Below are positions 16,537 through 25,746 of a stretch of 43,460 bases of DNA, one piece after another; position 1 is the first letter of the stretch, and each line of letters starts with the position of its first letter. The position numbers and the translations under genes were made by a program. The DNA comes from Chloroflexota bacterium (GTDB lineage: Bacteria; Chloroflexota; Limnocylindria; Limnocylindrales; CSP1-4). The notes beneath the pieces were generated by a model. It worked only from the letters and a program-made list of their open reading frames with translations, had not been told where the DNA came from and did not search any database. The stretch covers positions 1 through 43,460 of the forward strand of contig JAUJNA010000005.1 of the NCBI GenBank assembly GCA_030446555.1, read 5' to 3'.

Positions 16537-17676
16537 ATGCGATCGGAAGCGCTGCTCTGGTTCGTCCGGGGGCTCGGTCTCGCCTTGGGGGTGGTCGTCG
16601 TGGTGGCGTTCGCCGGTGGCCTGCTGCTCGCGGCCAAGGTCGTCGTCCTGGTCATCATCAGCATCCTGCTCGCCGCCGGGCTGGAGCCATTCGTGGCATG
16701 GGTGCGAGCGCGGACACCGCTGGGGCGTAGCGTGACCATCCTCGCAGTGTTCGCCGGCTTCTTCGCCTTGCTGGTCATCCTGGTCTTCCTCATCGTGCCC
16801 TCGGCCATCGACCAGTCCGCGCAGCTGGGCACGAAGCTGCCGCCGCTGCTGGCCAACGTCCGGGCATGGGCCGCCGAGCTGCCCACGGCCGTCGGGGACG
16901 CCATCAACGCCATCGTCGACCTCGTGGACCGCCCCGCCGGAGCGGGCTCGGCTGATTCGCCCGACGCCGAGGCTCTCATCGAAGTCGGGGTGACCCTGGC
17001 CGACGTGGTGATCTCGGTCATCACCGTGGTGACGCTCGTCTTCTTCTGGCTCACCGGGCATCAACGTCTCCAGCGGTTCTTCCTGGCCCTCGTCCCACCG
17101 GGGCCTCGGACGGGTGCCCGGGAGGCATGGAACGAGGTGGAGACCCGTCTCGGCATGTGGGTCCGCGGGCAGCTCATCCTGATGGGCACGCTCTTCCTCA
17201 TGACCACGGTCGCCTACTTCCTGATCGGCCTCGAGGGCGCGCTGCTGTTGGGCCTCTTCGCGGGCATCGCGGAAGCCATCCCCATCGTGGGACCGGCACT
17301 CGGAGCCGTCCCCGCCCTCCTGGTCGCAGCCCTCACCGGTCGCATCGAGATCATCCTGCTGGTCGCCGTCGTGTACGTCGTCATCCAGATCGTGGAGGGC
17401 AACATCCTGGTGCCCATCGTCATGAAGAACACCATCGGAGTGCCGCCGTTCCTTGTGGTCGTCAGCATCATCGCCGGCGCGACGATCGGCGGCATCGTGG
17501 GCGCGCTGCTCGCTGTGCCGCTCGCCGCTGCTGCCGTGGTCATCCTGGAACGCCTCCAGGCTCGCGACTCGCCGGTGCCGCTCGAGCCGCAGGCGCCGGA
17601 GACACCGACGGCCGCTGCCGTCGAACAGATGGGTCGGCAGCTGCCGGACGCGGCAGGGTCGGCCGGGTCCAGGTGA
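16537..17676 (+). CDS. AI-2E (TqsA/PerM) family transporter
   Basis: A polytopic membrane protein of about 379 aa. Hydrophobic helices lie near residues 8-30, 35-52 and 65-90; a soluble segment covers about 95-165; five more helices follow. IAEAIPIVGPALGAVPALLVA, with the conserved PxxGP, and VIQIVEGNILVPIVMKNTIGVPPFLVV are hallmark sequences of the family, whose members export autoinducer-2, Na+/H+ or unknown solutes. The name should not be read as proof of quorum sensing. I chose ATG 16537 with GGAGA just before it; ATG 16486 is in frame but lies over the TAGGAT hexamer. LigD follows after a 180-bp gap that holds TAGGGT at 17734-17739. Confidence 0.9.
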   Translation: MRSEALLWFVRGLGLALGVVVVVAFAGGLLLAAKVVVLVIISILLAAGLEPFVAWVRARTPLGRSVTILAVFAGFFALLVILVFLIVPSAIDQSAQLGTKLPPLLANVRAWAAELPTAVGDAINAIVDLVDRPAGAGSADSPDAEALIEVGVTLADVVISVITVVTLVFFWLTGHQRLQRFFLALVPPGPRTGAREAWNEVETRLGMWVRGQLILMGTLFLMTTVAYFLIGLEGALLLGLFAGIAEAIPIVGPALGAVPALLVAALTGRIEIILLVAVVYVVIQIVEGNILVPIVMKNTIGVPPFLVVVSIIAGATIGGIVGALLAVPLAAAAVVILERLQARDSPVPLEPQAPETPTAAAVEQMGRQLPDAAGSAGSR

Positions 17677-17856
17677 AAGCCCGCTGCAACCTCCCCTCCC
17701 CCATGCGACCCCACCGCGACACGAGTCCACCGGTAGGGTGCCCATGGCCGGCCGATCGGGGGGACGGGAGCACTCGCCGCAGGGTGAGGGCTCCCGCTCG
17801 GGGGCCGGCCGCCATCGCTTCGACGCCGCCGGCACCCATCGCTCGCTGATCGCTGA

Positions 17857-20577
17857 ATGTCCCTGGAGACCTACCAGCGCAAGCGCGACTTCCGGGCCAC
17901 GCCCGAGCCCGCGGGGACCGTAGCCCGCTCCGGCGGACCGCCTCCATCGGGTCGACGGTTCGTCGTCCAGCGACATCGAGCCTCCCGACTCCATTACGAC
18001 TTCCGCCTGGAGATCGATGGCGTCCTGCTGAGCTGGGCGGTTCCGAAAGGACCCTCCCTGGACCCAGCTGCTCGCCGCATGGCGGTCCACGTGGAGGACC
18101 ACCCGCTCGACTACTACGACTTCGAGGGGGTCATCCCGGCTGGCCAGTACGGCTCGGGCGACGTCATCGTCTGGGACTGGGGCACCTTCGAGCCGGAGGA
18201 AACGGCCGATCCGGGCGCAGCCGTCCGAAAGGGTGAGCTGAAGCTGCGCCTCGAGGGCGAGAAGCTGCGCGGCCGCTTCACGCTCGTGCGCATCCGCTCG
18301 GATGACCCGACGAAGGACGACTGGCTCCTCATCCACAAGCGCGACGATGCCGCGGCGTCCGGTTGGGATGCGGAGGAGTACCCACGCTCGGTGAAGAGTG
18401 GCCGGACGAACGACGAGGTGAGACAGGGACTGCCCGCCCTGTGGGACCCCAGGGCACCGGCCGGGGAAGCTGCGATCGACCTCACCGGGGCGGCCGAGGG
18501 CCCGATGCCCGACTTCATCCCGCCCATGCGCGCCACCGCGGTGACGGGGGTCTTCTCCGACGTGGACTGGCTCTTCGAGCTCAAGCTCGACGGGTACCGC
18601 GTAGAAGCCGTGGTGCGGGACGGGACGGTCAAACTCTGGACGCGCAACGGACAGGATGCCGCCCGCTACTTCCCCGACCTGGCCGAAGCACCGCCGTCCT
18701 GGATCGATGCGCGGACGGCCATCGTGGATGGGGAGGTGGTCGCGCTCGATGAGGGGGGCCGTCCCGACTTCAGCCGACTCCAGGACCGGACCGGGATGCG
18801 CGGCCTGGCGACGAAGCGAGGCGAGCGGCGCTCGTCGGCCGGTGCCGCCTCGACCGATGGAGCGCCGCTCGTCTACTACCTCTTCGACCTCCTGTACCTC
18901 GACGGTCGATCGCTCCTCGCGGTCCCCCTGGTAGAGCGCAAGCGGCTGCTCCGCAGCGTCCTGCGTGACCATCCGGCCGTGCGCTACCTCTCGCACATCG
19001 AGGAGGACGGGGAGAGCTTCCACGGGGTGGCGCGTGACCGCGGCCTCGAGGGGATCGTGGCCAAGGCTCGCCGGAGCCGCTACGAGCCGGATCGCCGCAC
19101 GAGGACATGGCTGAAGCTGAAGATCCGCCAGGAGCAGGAGCTCGTGGTCTGTGGCTATGAGCCCGGTCAGGGCACCCACGCCGACCTCGGATCCCTGATC
19201 GTCGGCGTCTACGACGGCGACGACCTGGTCTTCGCGGGGCACGTCGGCAGCGGGATGGACGCGCGCACCCGCCGGGAGCTCGTTCGTCGCCTTGGCGAGC
19301 TGCGGGTGGACAGGGCGCCCTTCCACGAGCCGCCGCCGGTCCGCAACGCACGGTGGGTGGAGCCGCGGATCGTCATCCGCGCCGAGTTCGCCGAGTGGAC
19401 CCGCGACGACCTGCTTCGACAGGCCTCGTACAAGGGGGAGGAGATCGGTCGCGATCCGCGGACGGTGGTGCGCGAACGTCCGGTGCCGGTCACCCGCGCC
19501 GTCTCGGCTGGCGAGCGGGAGACGGCGAGCAGCGCTGGCGTGTCGAGCCGGGCGAGAGGCAACGGCGGGCGCCGGTCGGGCACGGGATCGGATGCTCGCA
19601 GCTCCCAGCCGGCGGGGAGCGTGGTGGACGGCGGCCCGGCTCAGGCCGTCGGCGCGGCAGAGCTCGAGGCACTCGAATCCCTGGGCAAGGAGGGCCGCTG
19701 GGACGTCGGCGGCCATACCGTGGCGCTCACCAACCTCGACAAGGTCCTCTTCCCCGCCGCCGGCTACACCAAGCGCGACCTCATCCGCTACTACACGACG
19801 ATCGCCCCCGTCATCCTGCCCTACCTTCGCGACCGACCACTCAACCGCCATCGATGGCCGAACGGCGTGACGGGCGGCCACTTCTGGGAGAAGCAGATCC
19901 CCGCCCATGCCCCGGCCTGGGTCGCGCGCTGGGACTATCCCGAGGCAGGTTCCACCGAGTCGCATACCTACGTGGTGGCCGACCGGGTAGCGACCATGGC
20001 GTGGCTCGCCAACATGGCCGTCATCGACCTGCATCCCTGGACGTCACGCTGTGAGAGCTATCGCGACCCGACCTATGCGCTCATCGACATCGACCCGGGC
20101 GAGCGGACCACATGGCAGCAGGTCGTGGGCTTCGCCAAGCTCTACCGGGCGGCGCTGGAGCATCTCGGCATCCACGGCTATCCCAAGGTGACGGGGAAGC
20201 GGGGCATCCAGATCTGGGTCCCGGTGCGCGACGGCTACACCTTCGACGAGACCCGTGAATGGGTCCGCCGCCTGTCGATGGCGGTGGGTGCGGCGATGCC
20301 CGAGCTCGTCAGCTGGGAATGGGAGAAGGCGGGGCGGGGCGGGCGCGCTCGACTGGACTTCACCCAGAACGCCGTCAACAAGACGCTCGTCGCGCCATAC
20401 GCCGTGCGTCCCGTGGAGCGCGCGTCGGTCTCGGCACCCATCACGTGGGATGAGCTCGACGACGACGAGCTGCGGCCCGACCGTTGGGACATCCGCACGG
20501 CGGTGCAGCGGATCGCGGAGCGCGGCGATCTCTTCGGGGGCGCCCTACGAGAGGGACAGGAGCTGCCCGAGCTCTGA
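17857..20577 (+). CDS. ligD: multidomain ATP-dependent DNA ligase LigD (PE-LIG-POL)
   Basis: The end-processing ligase of bacterial non-homologous end joining, 906 aa. The 3'-phosphoesterase domain (about 25-185) has His40, His46 and Asp48 in QRHRASRLHYDFRLE and HVEDHPLDY. The ligase domain (about 220-520) has the adenylated Lys243 in ELKLDGYR, DGEVVAL, EGIVAK and TWLKLK. After a Ser/Gly/Arg-rich linker (about 545-610) comes the primase-polymerase domain (about 620-900) with the metal-binding Asp744 and Asp746 in LIDIDPG and the VNKTLVAPYAVRP end. The order matches Pseudomonas LigD, not mycobacterial POL-PE-LIG. No ku gene is in the window; LigD normally needs Ku. A possible promoter hexamer TAGGGT is at 17734-17739. 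Confidence 0.96.
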   Translation: MSLETYQRKRDFRATPEPAGTVARSGGPPPSGRRFVVQRHRASRLHYDFRLEIDGVLLSWAVPKGPSLDPAARRMAVHVEDHPLDYYDFEGVIPAGQYGSGDVIVWDWGTFEPEETADPGAAVRKGELKLRLEGEKLRGRFTLVRIRSDDPTKDDWLLIHKRDDAAASGWDAEEYPRSVKSGRTNDEVRQGLPALWDPRAPAGEAAIDLTGAAEGPMPDFIPPMRATAVTGVFSDVDWLFELKLDGYRVEAVVRDGTVKLWTRNGQDAARYFPDLAEAPPSWIDARTAIVDGEVVALDEGGRPDFSRLQDRTGMRGLATKRGERRSSAGAASTDGAPLVYYLFDLLYLDGRSLLAVPLVERKRLLRSVLRDHPAVRYLSHIEEDGESFHGVARDRGLEGIVAKARRSRYEPDRRTRTWLKLKIRQEQELVVCGYEPGQGTHADLGSLIVGVYDGDDLVFAGHVGSGMDARTRRELVRRLGELRVDRAPFHEPPPVRNARWVEPRIVIRAEFAEWTRDDLLRQASYKGEEIGRDPRTVVRERPVPVTRAVSAGERETASSAGVSSRARGNGGRRSGTGSDARSSQPAGSVVDGGPAQAVGAAELEALESLGKEGRWDVGGHTVALTNLDKVLFPAAGYTKRDLIRYYTTIAPVILPYLRDRPLNRHRWPNGVTGGHFWEKQIPAHAPAWVARWDYPEAGSTESHTYVVADRVATMAWLANMAVIDLHPWTSRCESYRDPTYALIDIDPGERTTWQQVVGFAKLYRAALEHLGIHGYPKVTGKRGIQIWVPVRDGYTFDETREWVRRLSMAVGAAMPELVSWEWEKAGRGGRARLDFTQNAVNKTLVAPYAVRPVERASVSAPITWDELDDDELRPDRWDIRTAVQRIAERGDLFGGALREGQELPEL

Positions 20578-20726
20578 TGCCGGTCGTGGTCGTCGGGCGG
20601 TCGGGCCGTCACCTGCCCCATGGCGCTGGCGGAACGTGCTCGCCGAGACCGTAGACTGACGATCGCTAGCGTGGTCGCCCGACCGGCGACCCGCCACCGG
20701 GACAGGCCCCACAGGGAGGCAAGTCT

Positions 20727-23195
20727 ATGCAGGCGAAGCAGGGCCTCCTGGTGAGCCGTCTGCGGCTGGACACCGGTTTCGGGATCCCGGACCTCGCGGG
20801 CTGGCGGGCATACGCGGCGGCGGTCGTCGTCAGCGTGCTGGCCGCTCTGGCCAAGGTGCTGCTCATCGCATTCGGCGGCACGGAAGCGTCTTTCACCCCC
20901 TACGTCCCTGCCATCGCCGTCGCCGCGTGGCTGGGCGGCTTCCGCGCCGGATTGGTAGCCACGGTGGTGGCGACGGGACTCAATGGGTACCTCTTCCTGG
21001 AGCCCCCGGGCAACCTGGTGCCGCAGGAGTTCCCCGACCAGGTCCGAGCGCTCCTCTTCGCGGCCGGAGGGCTGCTCATCGCGGCGCTCAGCGGGCGGCT
21101 GCGTGGCGCGGTGCGGGCACTGGCCGAGCAACGTGCGGAAGTGGGACGCTCCAGGGACCAGCTCCAGGCGGTGTTGGCAGCGGTCACGGACGCCGTGACC
21201 GTGCAGGGCACTGACGGTCAGCTCCTCTACGCCAACGATGAAGCAGCTGCGCTGATCGGCTACGGTTCGGCCGATGAACTCCTGGCGGCACCCATCTCCG
21301 AGCTCGAGCAGCGATTCGAGGTGCTGGACGAGACCGGCTCTGGGGTCGCGGCGGAGACCCTTCCCGGGCGACGCGCGCTGAGGGGCGAACGACCCCCCGA
21401 GACCCTCTTGCGCTTCCGCGCCGCTGCGACCGGTGATGAACGCTGGTGCCAGGTCCGAGCTGCGCCGGTGTTCGATCCGGCGGGAGGGGTACATTTCGCC
21501 GTCAACCTGTTTCGCGACGTCACGGTGGAGCGCAGGCGGCTCGTCGCGGATCGCTTCCTCGCTGATGCGACCGCCATCCTTGCCGGCATGGTGGATGAGC
21601 GTCACGGCATGGAGGAGCTCGCGGCGCTGGCGGTCGAACGCGTCGCCGACTGGTGCGTCATCGACGTGCTCCGACCGGACGGCACGGCCGTCGACACGGA
21701 GGTCGCGCAGGCCGACCCGGCGCATGGTGCGCTCGCACGTCGGTTGCGGCACACCAGACCGGTCGATCCCGAGGCGTCCACGGGAGTGGGGCACGTCATC
21801 CGCACCGGCAGCCCCGAGTGGATCGCTCGCATCGCGCCAGCGCAGCTGACCGACCTTCTGAAGCACTCCGGCTTGAAGGATGAGCTGGTCGCGCTCGGCC
21901 TCCGATCCTACGTCTGTGCACCGCTCGTCGTGCGCGGGCGACCGATGGGCGCGATCTCGCTCTTCGCGGCCGAGTCGCCTCGCTTCTTCGACGAGCACGA
22001 CCTGACCGTGGCGGTCGAGCTGGGCCAGCGCGCGGGAGCGGCCATCGAGCACGCACGGCTCTATCGGGCGGCCGATGCCCGTCGCTCCGAGCTCACGGCC
22101 ATCCTCTCGGCCATGCGCGAGGCGGTCCTGGTCTACGACCCCGACGGGCAGCTGGCGCTGCAGAACCCGGCTGCCGTGGCCCTGATCGCACCGGACGGGC
22201 CGCAGCGCCTGGAGCAGCTGGCGACGGCCCTTGACATCGAGGGCGGCGCACCGCTTGCCTGGTCGGAGCTGAGCGACGGTCCACCGCTCGAGGTGCGCCG
22301 GCGCGACGGCCGATGGCTCGAGCTGTCCACCTACCGTGCCAAGGCTGACCGGACGAACGGCGCGCCACCGCCGCCGAAACCGGGGACATCGAGCGATGCG
22401 ACCGTGCCACCGACCGCTTCCGGCACCGTTGACGGCAGGCAGCGTCCCACACGGCGTCGCGGGTCGACCATCCTTGTCGTCCGTGACGTGACGTCTTCGC
22501 GCACCGCGCAAGCCGCCCGCGAAGCATTCATGGGCCTCCTCTCGCACGAGCTCCGCACACCGATCACGACGATCTACGGCGGGACGCGGCTCCTGGAACG
22601 GGTCACGGGCGAGGAACAGCGTCGCGAGATCGTGAGCGACGTGCGATCCGAGGCGGAGCGGCTCTACCGGTTGGTCGAGGACCTGTTGGTCATGACCCGC
22701 GTGGAGCGCGGCGGTGTGGAGATCGGGGACGAACCGATCCTTCTGCAACGTGTGCTCGGTTCCGTGGCCGCGGTGGAGGAGACACGGTGGCCCGGGCTGG
22801 AGGTGCAGCTGCGAGTGCCCATGGGGCTCCCCACCGTGCGCGGTGATCCGACGTATGTCGAGCAGGTCGTCCGGAACCTGCTGACGAACGCGGCCAAGTA
22901 CGGCGGCGTGGGCGAGCCCGTGGAACTGGTCGTGGCCGATGAAGGGGAAGAGGTCTCTGTCCGCGTGCTCGATCGAGGTCCCGGCATCCAGCGGGACGAG
23001 GCCGAGCACCTCTTCGATCTCTTCTATCGGGGTGAGTCGACAGCCCGGACGGCCAGCGGCGCCGGGATCGGGCTCTTCGTCTGTCGGGCCCTCGTCGTGG
23101 CCATGGGCGGCCGCATGTGGGCCGCGCCACGCGAAGGTGGTGGGGCGGAGTTCGGATTCTGCCTACCGGTCTTCGGCTCGGACGAGGACGCCTAG
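20727..23195 (+). CDS. membrane-anchored PAS/GAF sensor histidine kinase (KdpD-like DUF4118 N-terminus)
   Basis: An 822-aa kinase. It opens with a four-helix DUF4118-type membrane unit (about 25-125; YVPAIAVAAWLGGFRAG and GYLFLEPP are typical), followed by a PAS domain (about 145-270), a GAF domain (about 275-450; YVCAPLVVRGRPMGAISLFA), a second degenerate PAS (about 455-600), HisKA with phospho-acceptor His607 in LLSHELRTPI, and a HATPase domain with NLLTNAAKYGG, DRGPGI and GAGIGLFVCR. The ATG at 20727 has AGGGAGG at 7-nt spacing; TAGACT at 20652-20657 is a -10 candidate. It has no USP/KdpD N-domain and no kdpFABC nearby, so the stimulus is unknown. The regulator at 15486-16232 is the only candidate partner seen. 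Confidence 0.93.
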   Translation: MQAKQGLLVSRLRLDTGFGIPDLAGWRAYAAAVVVSVLAALAKVLLIAFGGTEASFTPYVPAIAVAAWLGGFRAGLVATVVATGLNGYLFLEPPGNLVPQEFPDQVRALLFAAGGLLIAALSGRLRGAVRALAEQRAEVGRSRDQLQAVLAAVTDAVTVQGTDGQLLYANDEAAALIGYGSADELLAAPISELEQRFEVLDETGSGVAAETLPGRRALRGERPPETLLRFRAAATGDERWCQVRAAPVFDPAGGVHFAVNLFRDVTVERRRLVADRFLADATAILAGMVDERHGMEELAALAVERVADWCVIDVLRPDGTAVDTEVAQADPAHGALARRLRHTRPVDPEASTGVGHVIRTGSPEWIARIAPAQLTDLLKHSGLKDELVALGLRSYVCAPLVVRGRPMGAISLFAAESPRFFDEHDLTVAVELGQRAGAAIEHARLYRAADARRSELTAILSAMREAVLVYDPDGQLALQNPAAVALIAPDGPQRLEQLATALDIEGGAPLAWSELSDGPPLEVRRRDGRWLELSTYRAKADRTNGAPPPPKPGTSSDATVPPTASGTVDGRQRPTRRRGSTILVVRDVTSSRTAQAAREAFMGLLSHELRTPITTIYGGTRLLERVTGEEQRREIVSDVRSEAERLYRLVEDLLVMTRVERGGVEIGDEPILLQRVLGSVAAVEETRWPGLEVQLRVPMGLPTVRGDPTYVEQVVRNLLTNAAKYGGVGEPVELVVADEGEEVSVRVLDRGPGIQRDEAEHLFDLFYRGESTARTASGAGIGLFVCRALVVAMGGRMWAAPREGGGAEFGFCLPVFGSDEDA

Positions 23196-23197
23196 GT

Positions 23198-23209
23198 CCT
23201 CCGCGGAGG
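23198..23209. terminator. possible bidirectional GC hairpin between convergent genes
   Basis: CCTCCGCGGAGG is a perfect 12-bp palindrome 3 bp after the kinase stop and before the convergent hemerythrin gene, within further GC-rich inverted segments (GCGCGG...CCGCGC). No T-run follows on either strand, so termination is only suggested by position. Confidence 0.25.
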
Positions 23210-23257
23210 GCCCGCCCAGCGCGGTCGCGCGGTCCGCGCACCGCGTCCAGAAGCGGT

Positions 23258-23707
23258 TCAGGCGAGCTCGCCCATCGCCTGCGCCTTGCGGGCCTCCATC
23301 CGTCCGCCCAGATCGCGCAGTTCGGCGGCATCGAAGACCTGTCGAGCCTTGTCGAACATCTCACCCTCCTCTTCTTCGATGTGGTGCTCGATGTTCTCCT
23401 TCATGACCGTGAACTTGGCGCCCCACGTCTCGTCATCCACGGGCGTCTGCTCCAGCTCACCCATGATGGTGTCGACGACGTGGTGCTCCTCGTACCCCTC
23501 GAGGACGATCTCGCGCGCCTTGGGGTGCTCCTTGAGTGCGGGGTAGAAGATCTCCTCCTCGATGATCTCGTGGACCGTCAGCTCCTGCTTGATGGTGGCG
23601 AGGAGGTCGGTGCGCGTCTTCACGCCTCGCTCGGTGGTGGCGTCGCCGCGCTCCAGGAGCTTCTTCACGGCGTCATGGTCGGTCTTGAGCAACTGGATCG
23701 CGTCCAT
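23258..23707 (-). CDS. hemerythrin-like (HHE domain) protein
   Basis: A 149-aa four-helix bundle that binds a di-iron centre, used for oxygen or nitric-oxide sensing, iron handling or stress protection. Ligand residues are His11 (KTDHDAV), His46 and Glu50 (VHEIIEEEIFYP), His75/His76 (EEHHVVDTIM) and His109 with Glu113 (EHHIEEEEGEMF), a full hemerythrin set. The ATG has a strong ribosome-binding site (AAGGAGG, 6 nt before it). It is transcribed toward the kinase and lies just downstream of the sugar permease genes on the same strand, separated by about 150 bp with no shared function evident. Likely a separate transcript. Confidence 0.93.
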   Translation of the reverse strand: MDAIQLLKTDHDAVKKLLERGDATTERGVKTRTDLLATIKQELTVHEIIEEEIFYPALKEHPKAREIVLEGYEEHHVVDTIMGELEQTPVDDETWGAKFTVMKENIEHHIEEEEGEMFDKARQVFDAAELRDLGGRMEARKAQAMGELA

Positions 23708-23854
23708 GAGGTCCCTCCTTGATTGCGCGACGGCCTCGCCGCTACGTCAGCAGCCCTGGGGTCGCGCGTCCCGCGTCGGACTTGCTCGTACGGTATGGCC
23801 TTTTCCACGGGTGTCTTGCACCAGGCCTGTGGGCTCCCGGTGACGGACCGCGAC

Positions 23855-24786
23855 TCAGCCCTTGGAGCCGTGGTCGCGATGCCCTCGACGAAGTAGCGCT
23901 GTGCCAGGAAGAAGATGACGATCATCGGCAGCGTGATGACCACGCTGGCCGCCATCACGTACTGGAACTCTCCTTGACCGCCCGTCGCGGGGTTGAAGCG
24001 CGATACCAGACTCTGTAGCCCCCGCGGGAGCGTGAAGAGCGCCGTGTCCTTGAGGAAGATGAGCGGCTTCAACAGGTCGGTCCAGCTGGCCTTGAGCTCG
24101 AAGATGAACACCACGATGAGGGCCGCCCGGGTGAGAGGCAGGGCGATGTTCCACCACATGCGCGGGTAGCTCGCCCCGTCGACGCGTGCCGCCTCGAACA
24201 GCTCCCGTGGCAGTCCCAGGAAGAACTGGCGGAGCAGGAAGATGTAGAACGCCGAAGCGAACAGGTTCCCGGCCCACAGCGGCGTCAGCGTATTGACTTG
24301 ACCGAGGGCGTTCCAGATGAGGAAGTTCGGGATGAGGGTCACGGCGCCTGGAAGCATCATCGTCGCCAGCACGACCCCGAAGATGGCGTTCCTGAACGGA
24401 AAGCGGAAATACGCGAAGGCGAAGGCGACGAGCGCCGAGCTGATCGTCACTGCGGCCGCTGCGAGCACGCCCACCAGCACGCTGTTGAAGAACCATGTCG
24501 CCAGCGGCGCGAGCTCGAAGACGGTGGGAAAGTTCTCGAAATAGAGCGGCGCCGGAAAGAGTTCGTTATTGAATACCGTCGCGCGCGTCTTGAGCGACGC
24601 GCTCACGAGCCACACGAACGGGAAGATGAAGAGGAACGTGGCGAACGACAGCGTGGCCAGGAACAGGATCCGCGATATGGCACCGGTGGTCCTGCCGTGG
24701 GCCGCTGCCAGATCCATCCTCGCCGTGGCCGGGGCCACCGGGGCTGCCGGAGGTGCTCCCCCAACCTGGCCCTGCTGGATGGTCAT
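23855..24786 (-). CDS. sugar ABC transporter permease, MalG/UgpE type (frame shifted at the last codons)
   Basis: Second inner-membrane subunit of a carbohydrate importer (CUT1 family), about 310 aa with six helices. The EAA loop FEAARVDGASYPRMWWNIALPL contacts the ATPase; WLVSASLK, TMMLPGAVTLIPNF and QRYFVEGIATT are typical. The normal ending would be GIATTGSKG-stop with TGA at 23855-23857, but one C is missing from a short C-run near 23868, so the literal frame runs on to 23665, adding an unrelated tail of about 65 residues that overlaps the hemerythrin gene. The ATG at 24786 overlaps the upstream permease stop by 4 bp (ATGA). No ATPase gene is in the cluster; a shared MsmK/UgpC-type one is probably elsewhere. 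Confidence 0.9.
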
Positions 24787-25712
24787 CGTCCCTCTCCCTC
24801 GTAGTAGACGAAGCGCTTGCTCAGACGCAGCTGGATGATCGTGATGACCAGGATGATCGCGAAGAGCAGCCAAGCCATGGCAGAGGCGTAGCCGAAGTCC
24901 AGATCGCTGAATGCCTTCTGGAACAGGTAGATGACGTAGAAGAGTGCGGATCCCTGCGCCGGTCCCGAGCGCTGGGAGAAGAACATGGTGAAGACTTCGG
25001 TGAAGATCTGGAGCGAAGCGATCGTGTTGACGACGATGGTGAAGAAGAGTGCGCCCGAGATGAACGGCACGGTGATATTGCGGAACTGCTGCCACGAATC
25101 GGCCCCGTCGATCCGCGCCGCCTCGTAGAGCTCCAGCGGTACGTTCCGCAGCGCAGCGAAGTAGATGACGACGGTGCTGCCCAGGCTCCAGAGCGACATG
25201 ATCACGATGCCTGGCTTGACCCACTGGGGATCCGTCAGCCAGTTCGGGCCGCTGATCCCCAGGACCCCGAGACCCTGGTTCAGCAGGCCGTTCCCGCCGA
25301 GGATGAGCAGGAACAGCGTAGCCACTGCCACGGTCGGCGTGATGGTCGGCAGATAGAACACGGTCCTGAAGAAGCCGGATGCGCGCCCCACCCGAAGGAG
25401 CAGCATCGCCAGCGCCAGCGCGAGGATGATCACGGCCGGCACGTGAAGAAGCGTGTAGATCGCCGTGTTCGTCAGAGCGAGCGGGATCCGTCGATCGCTC
25501 AGCAGATCCTCATAGTTCTCCAGTGCCACGAATTCCGGCGGCCGGATCCCGTTGTATTCGGTGAACGAGATCGCCAGGCTGGCGATCATCGGCCCCGCCG
25601 TGAACACCAGGAAGCCGAAGATCCACGGCAACAGGAAGATGAATGCCCAGCGCGTCTCCTGACTGATGCGCCAGCGCCCCCCGGTGGGGGCGCTGGCGGT
25701 GGCAGCGGTCAT
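24783..25712 (-). CDS. sugar ABC transporter permease, MalF/UgpA type
   Basis: First permease of the carbohydrate importer, 309 aa, intact. Six helices; FIFLLPWIFGFLVFTAGPM is the characteristic first helix, and YEAARIDGADSWQQFRNITVPF is the EAA loop that docks to the ATPase. DLDFGYASAMAWLLF marks the last loop. The start ATG 25712 is followed by a Thr/Ala-rich cytoplasmic stretch; longer in-frame extension is Arg-rich and unconvincing. Lies 34 bp after the binding-protein stop and is translationally coupled to the second permease. Part of the long minus-strand glycan operon. Confidence 0.93.
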   Translation of the reverse strand: MTAATASAPTGGRWRISQETRWAFIFLLPWIFGFLVFTAGPMIASLAISFTEYNGIRPPEFVALENYEDLLSDRRIPLALTNTAIYTLLHVPAVIILALALAMLLLRVGRASGFFRTVFYLPTITPTVAVATLFLLILGGNGLLNQGLGVLGISGPNWLTDPQWVKPGIVIMSLWSLGSTVVIYFAALRNVPLELYEAARIDGADSWQQFRNITVPFISGALFFTIVVNTIASLQIFTEVFTMFFSQRSGPAQGSALFYVIYLFQKAFSDLDFGYASAMAWLLFAIILVITIIQLRLSKRFVYYEGEGR

Positions 25713-25746
25713 GTCAGCTGCTGCTCGGTCTTCGACTCGACGGCGC

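Noticed and set aside
16537-17676. AI-2 quorum-sensing system
   Set aside because: Only a PerM/TqsA-family permease is present; no luxS, lsr or receptor genes, and the family name does not prove AI-2 transport.
17744-17923. 59-codon frame with TAGGGT 4 nt upstream, overlapping the LigD start
   Set aside because: Low-complexity Arg/Ser/Gly sequence with no conserved feature; the hexamer is better explained as a LigD promoter.
16306-20034. 1242-codon open frame on the minus strand opposite the AI-2E gene and LigD
   Set aside because: No domain or motif; it spans two real genes and their intergenic gap, typical for antisense frames in high-GC DNA.
20235-23009. 924-codon open frame on the minus strand opposite LigD and the kinase
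   Set aside because: Shadow of plus-strand genes with clear catalytic motifs; Arg/Gly-rich and without family features.
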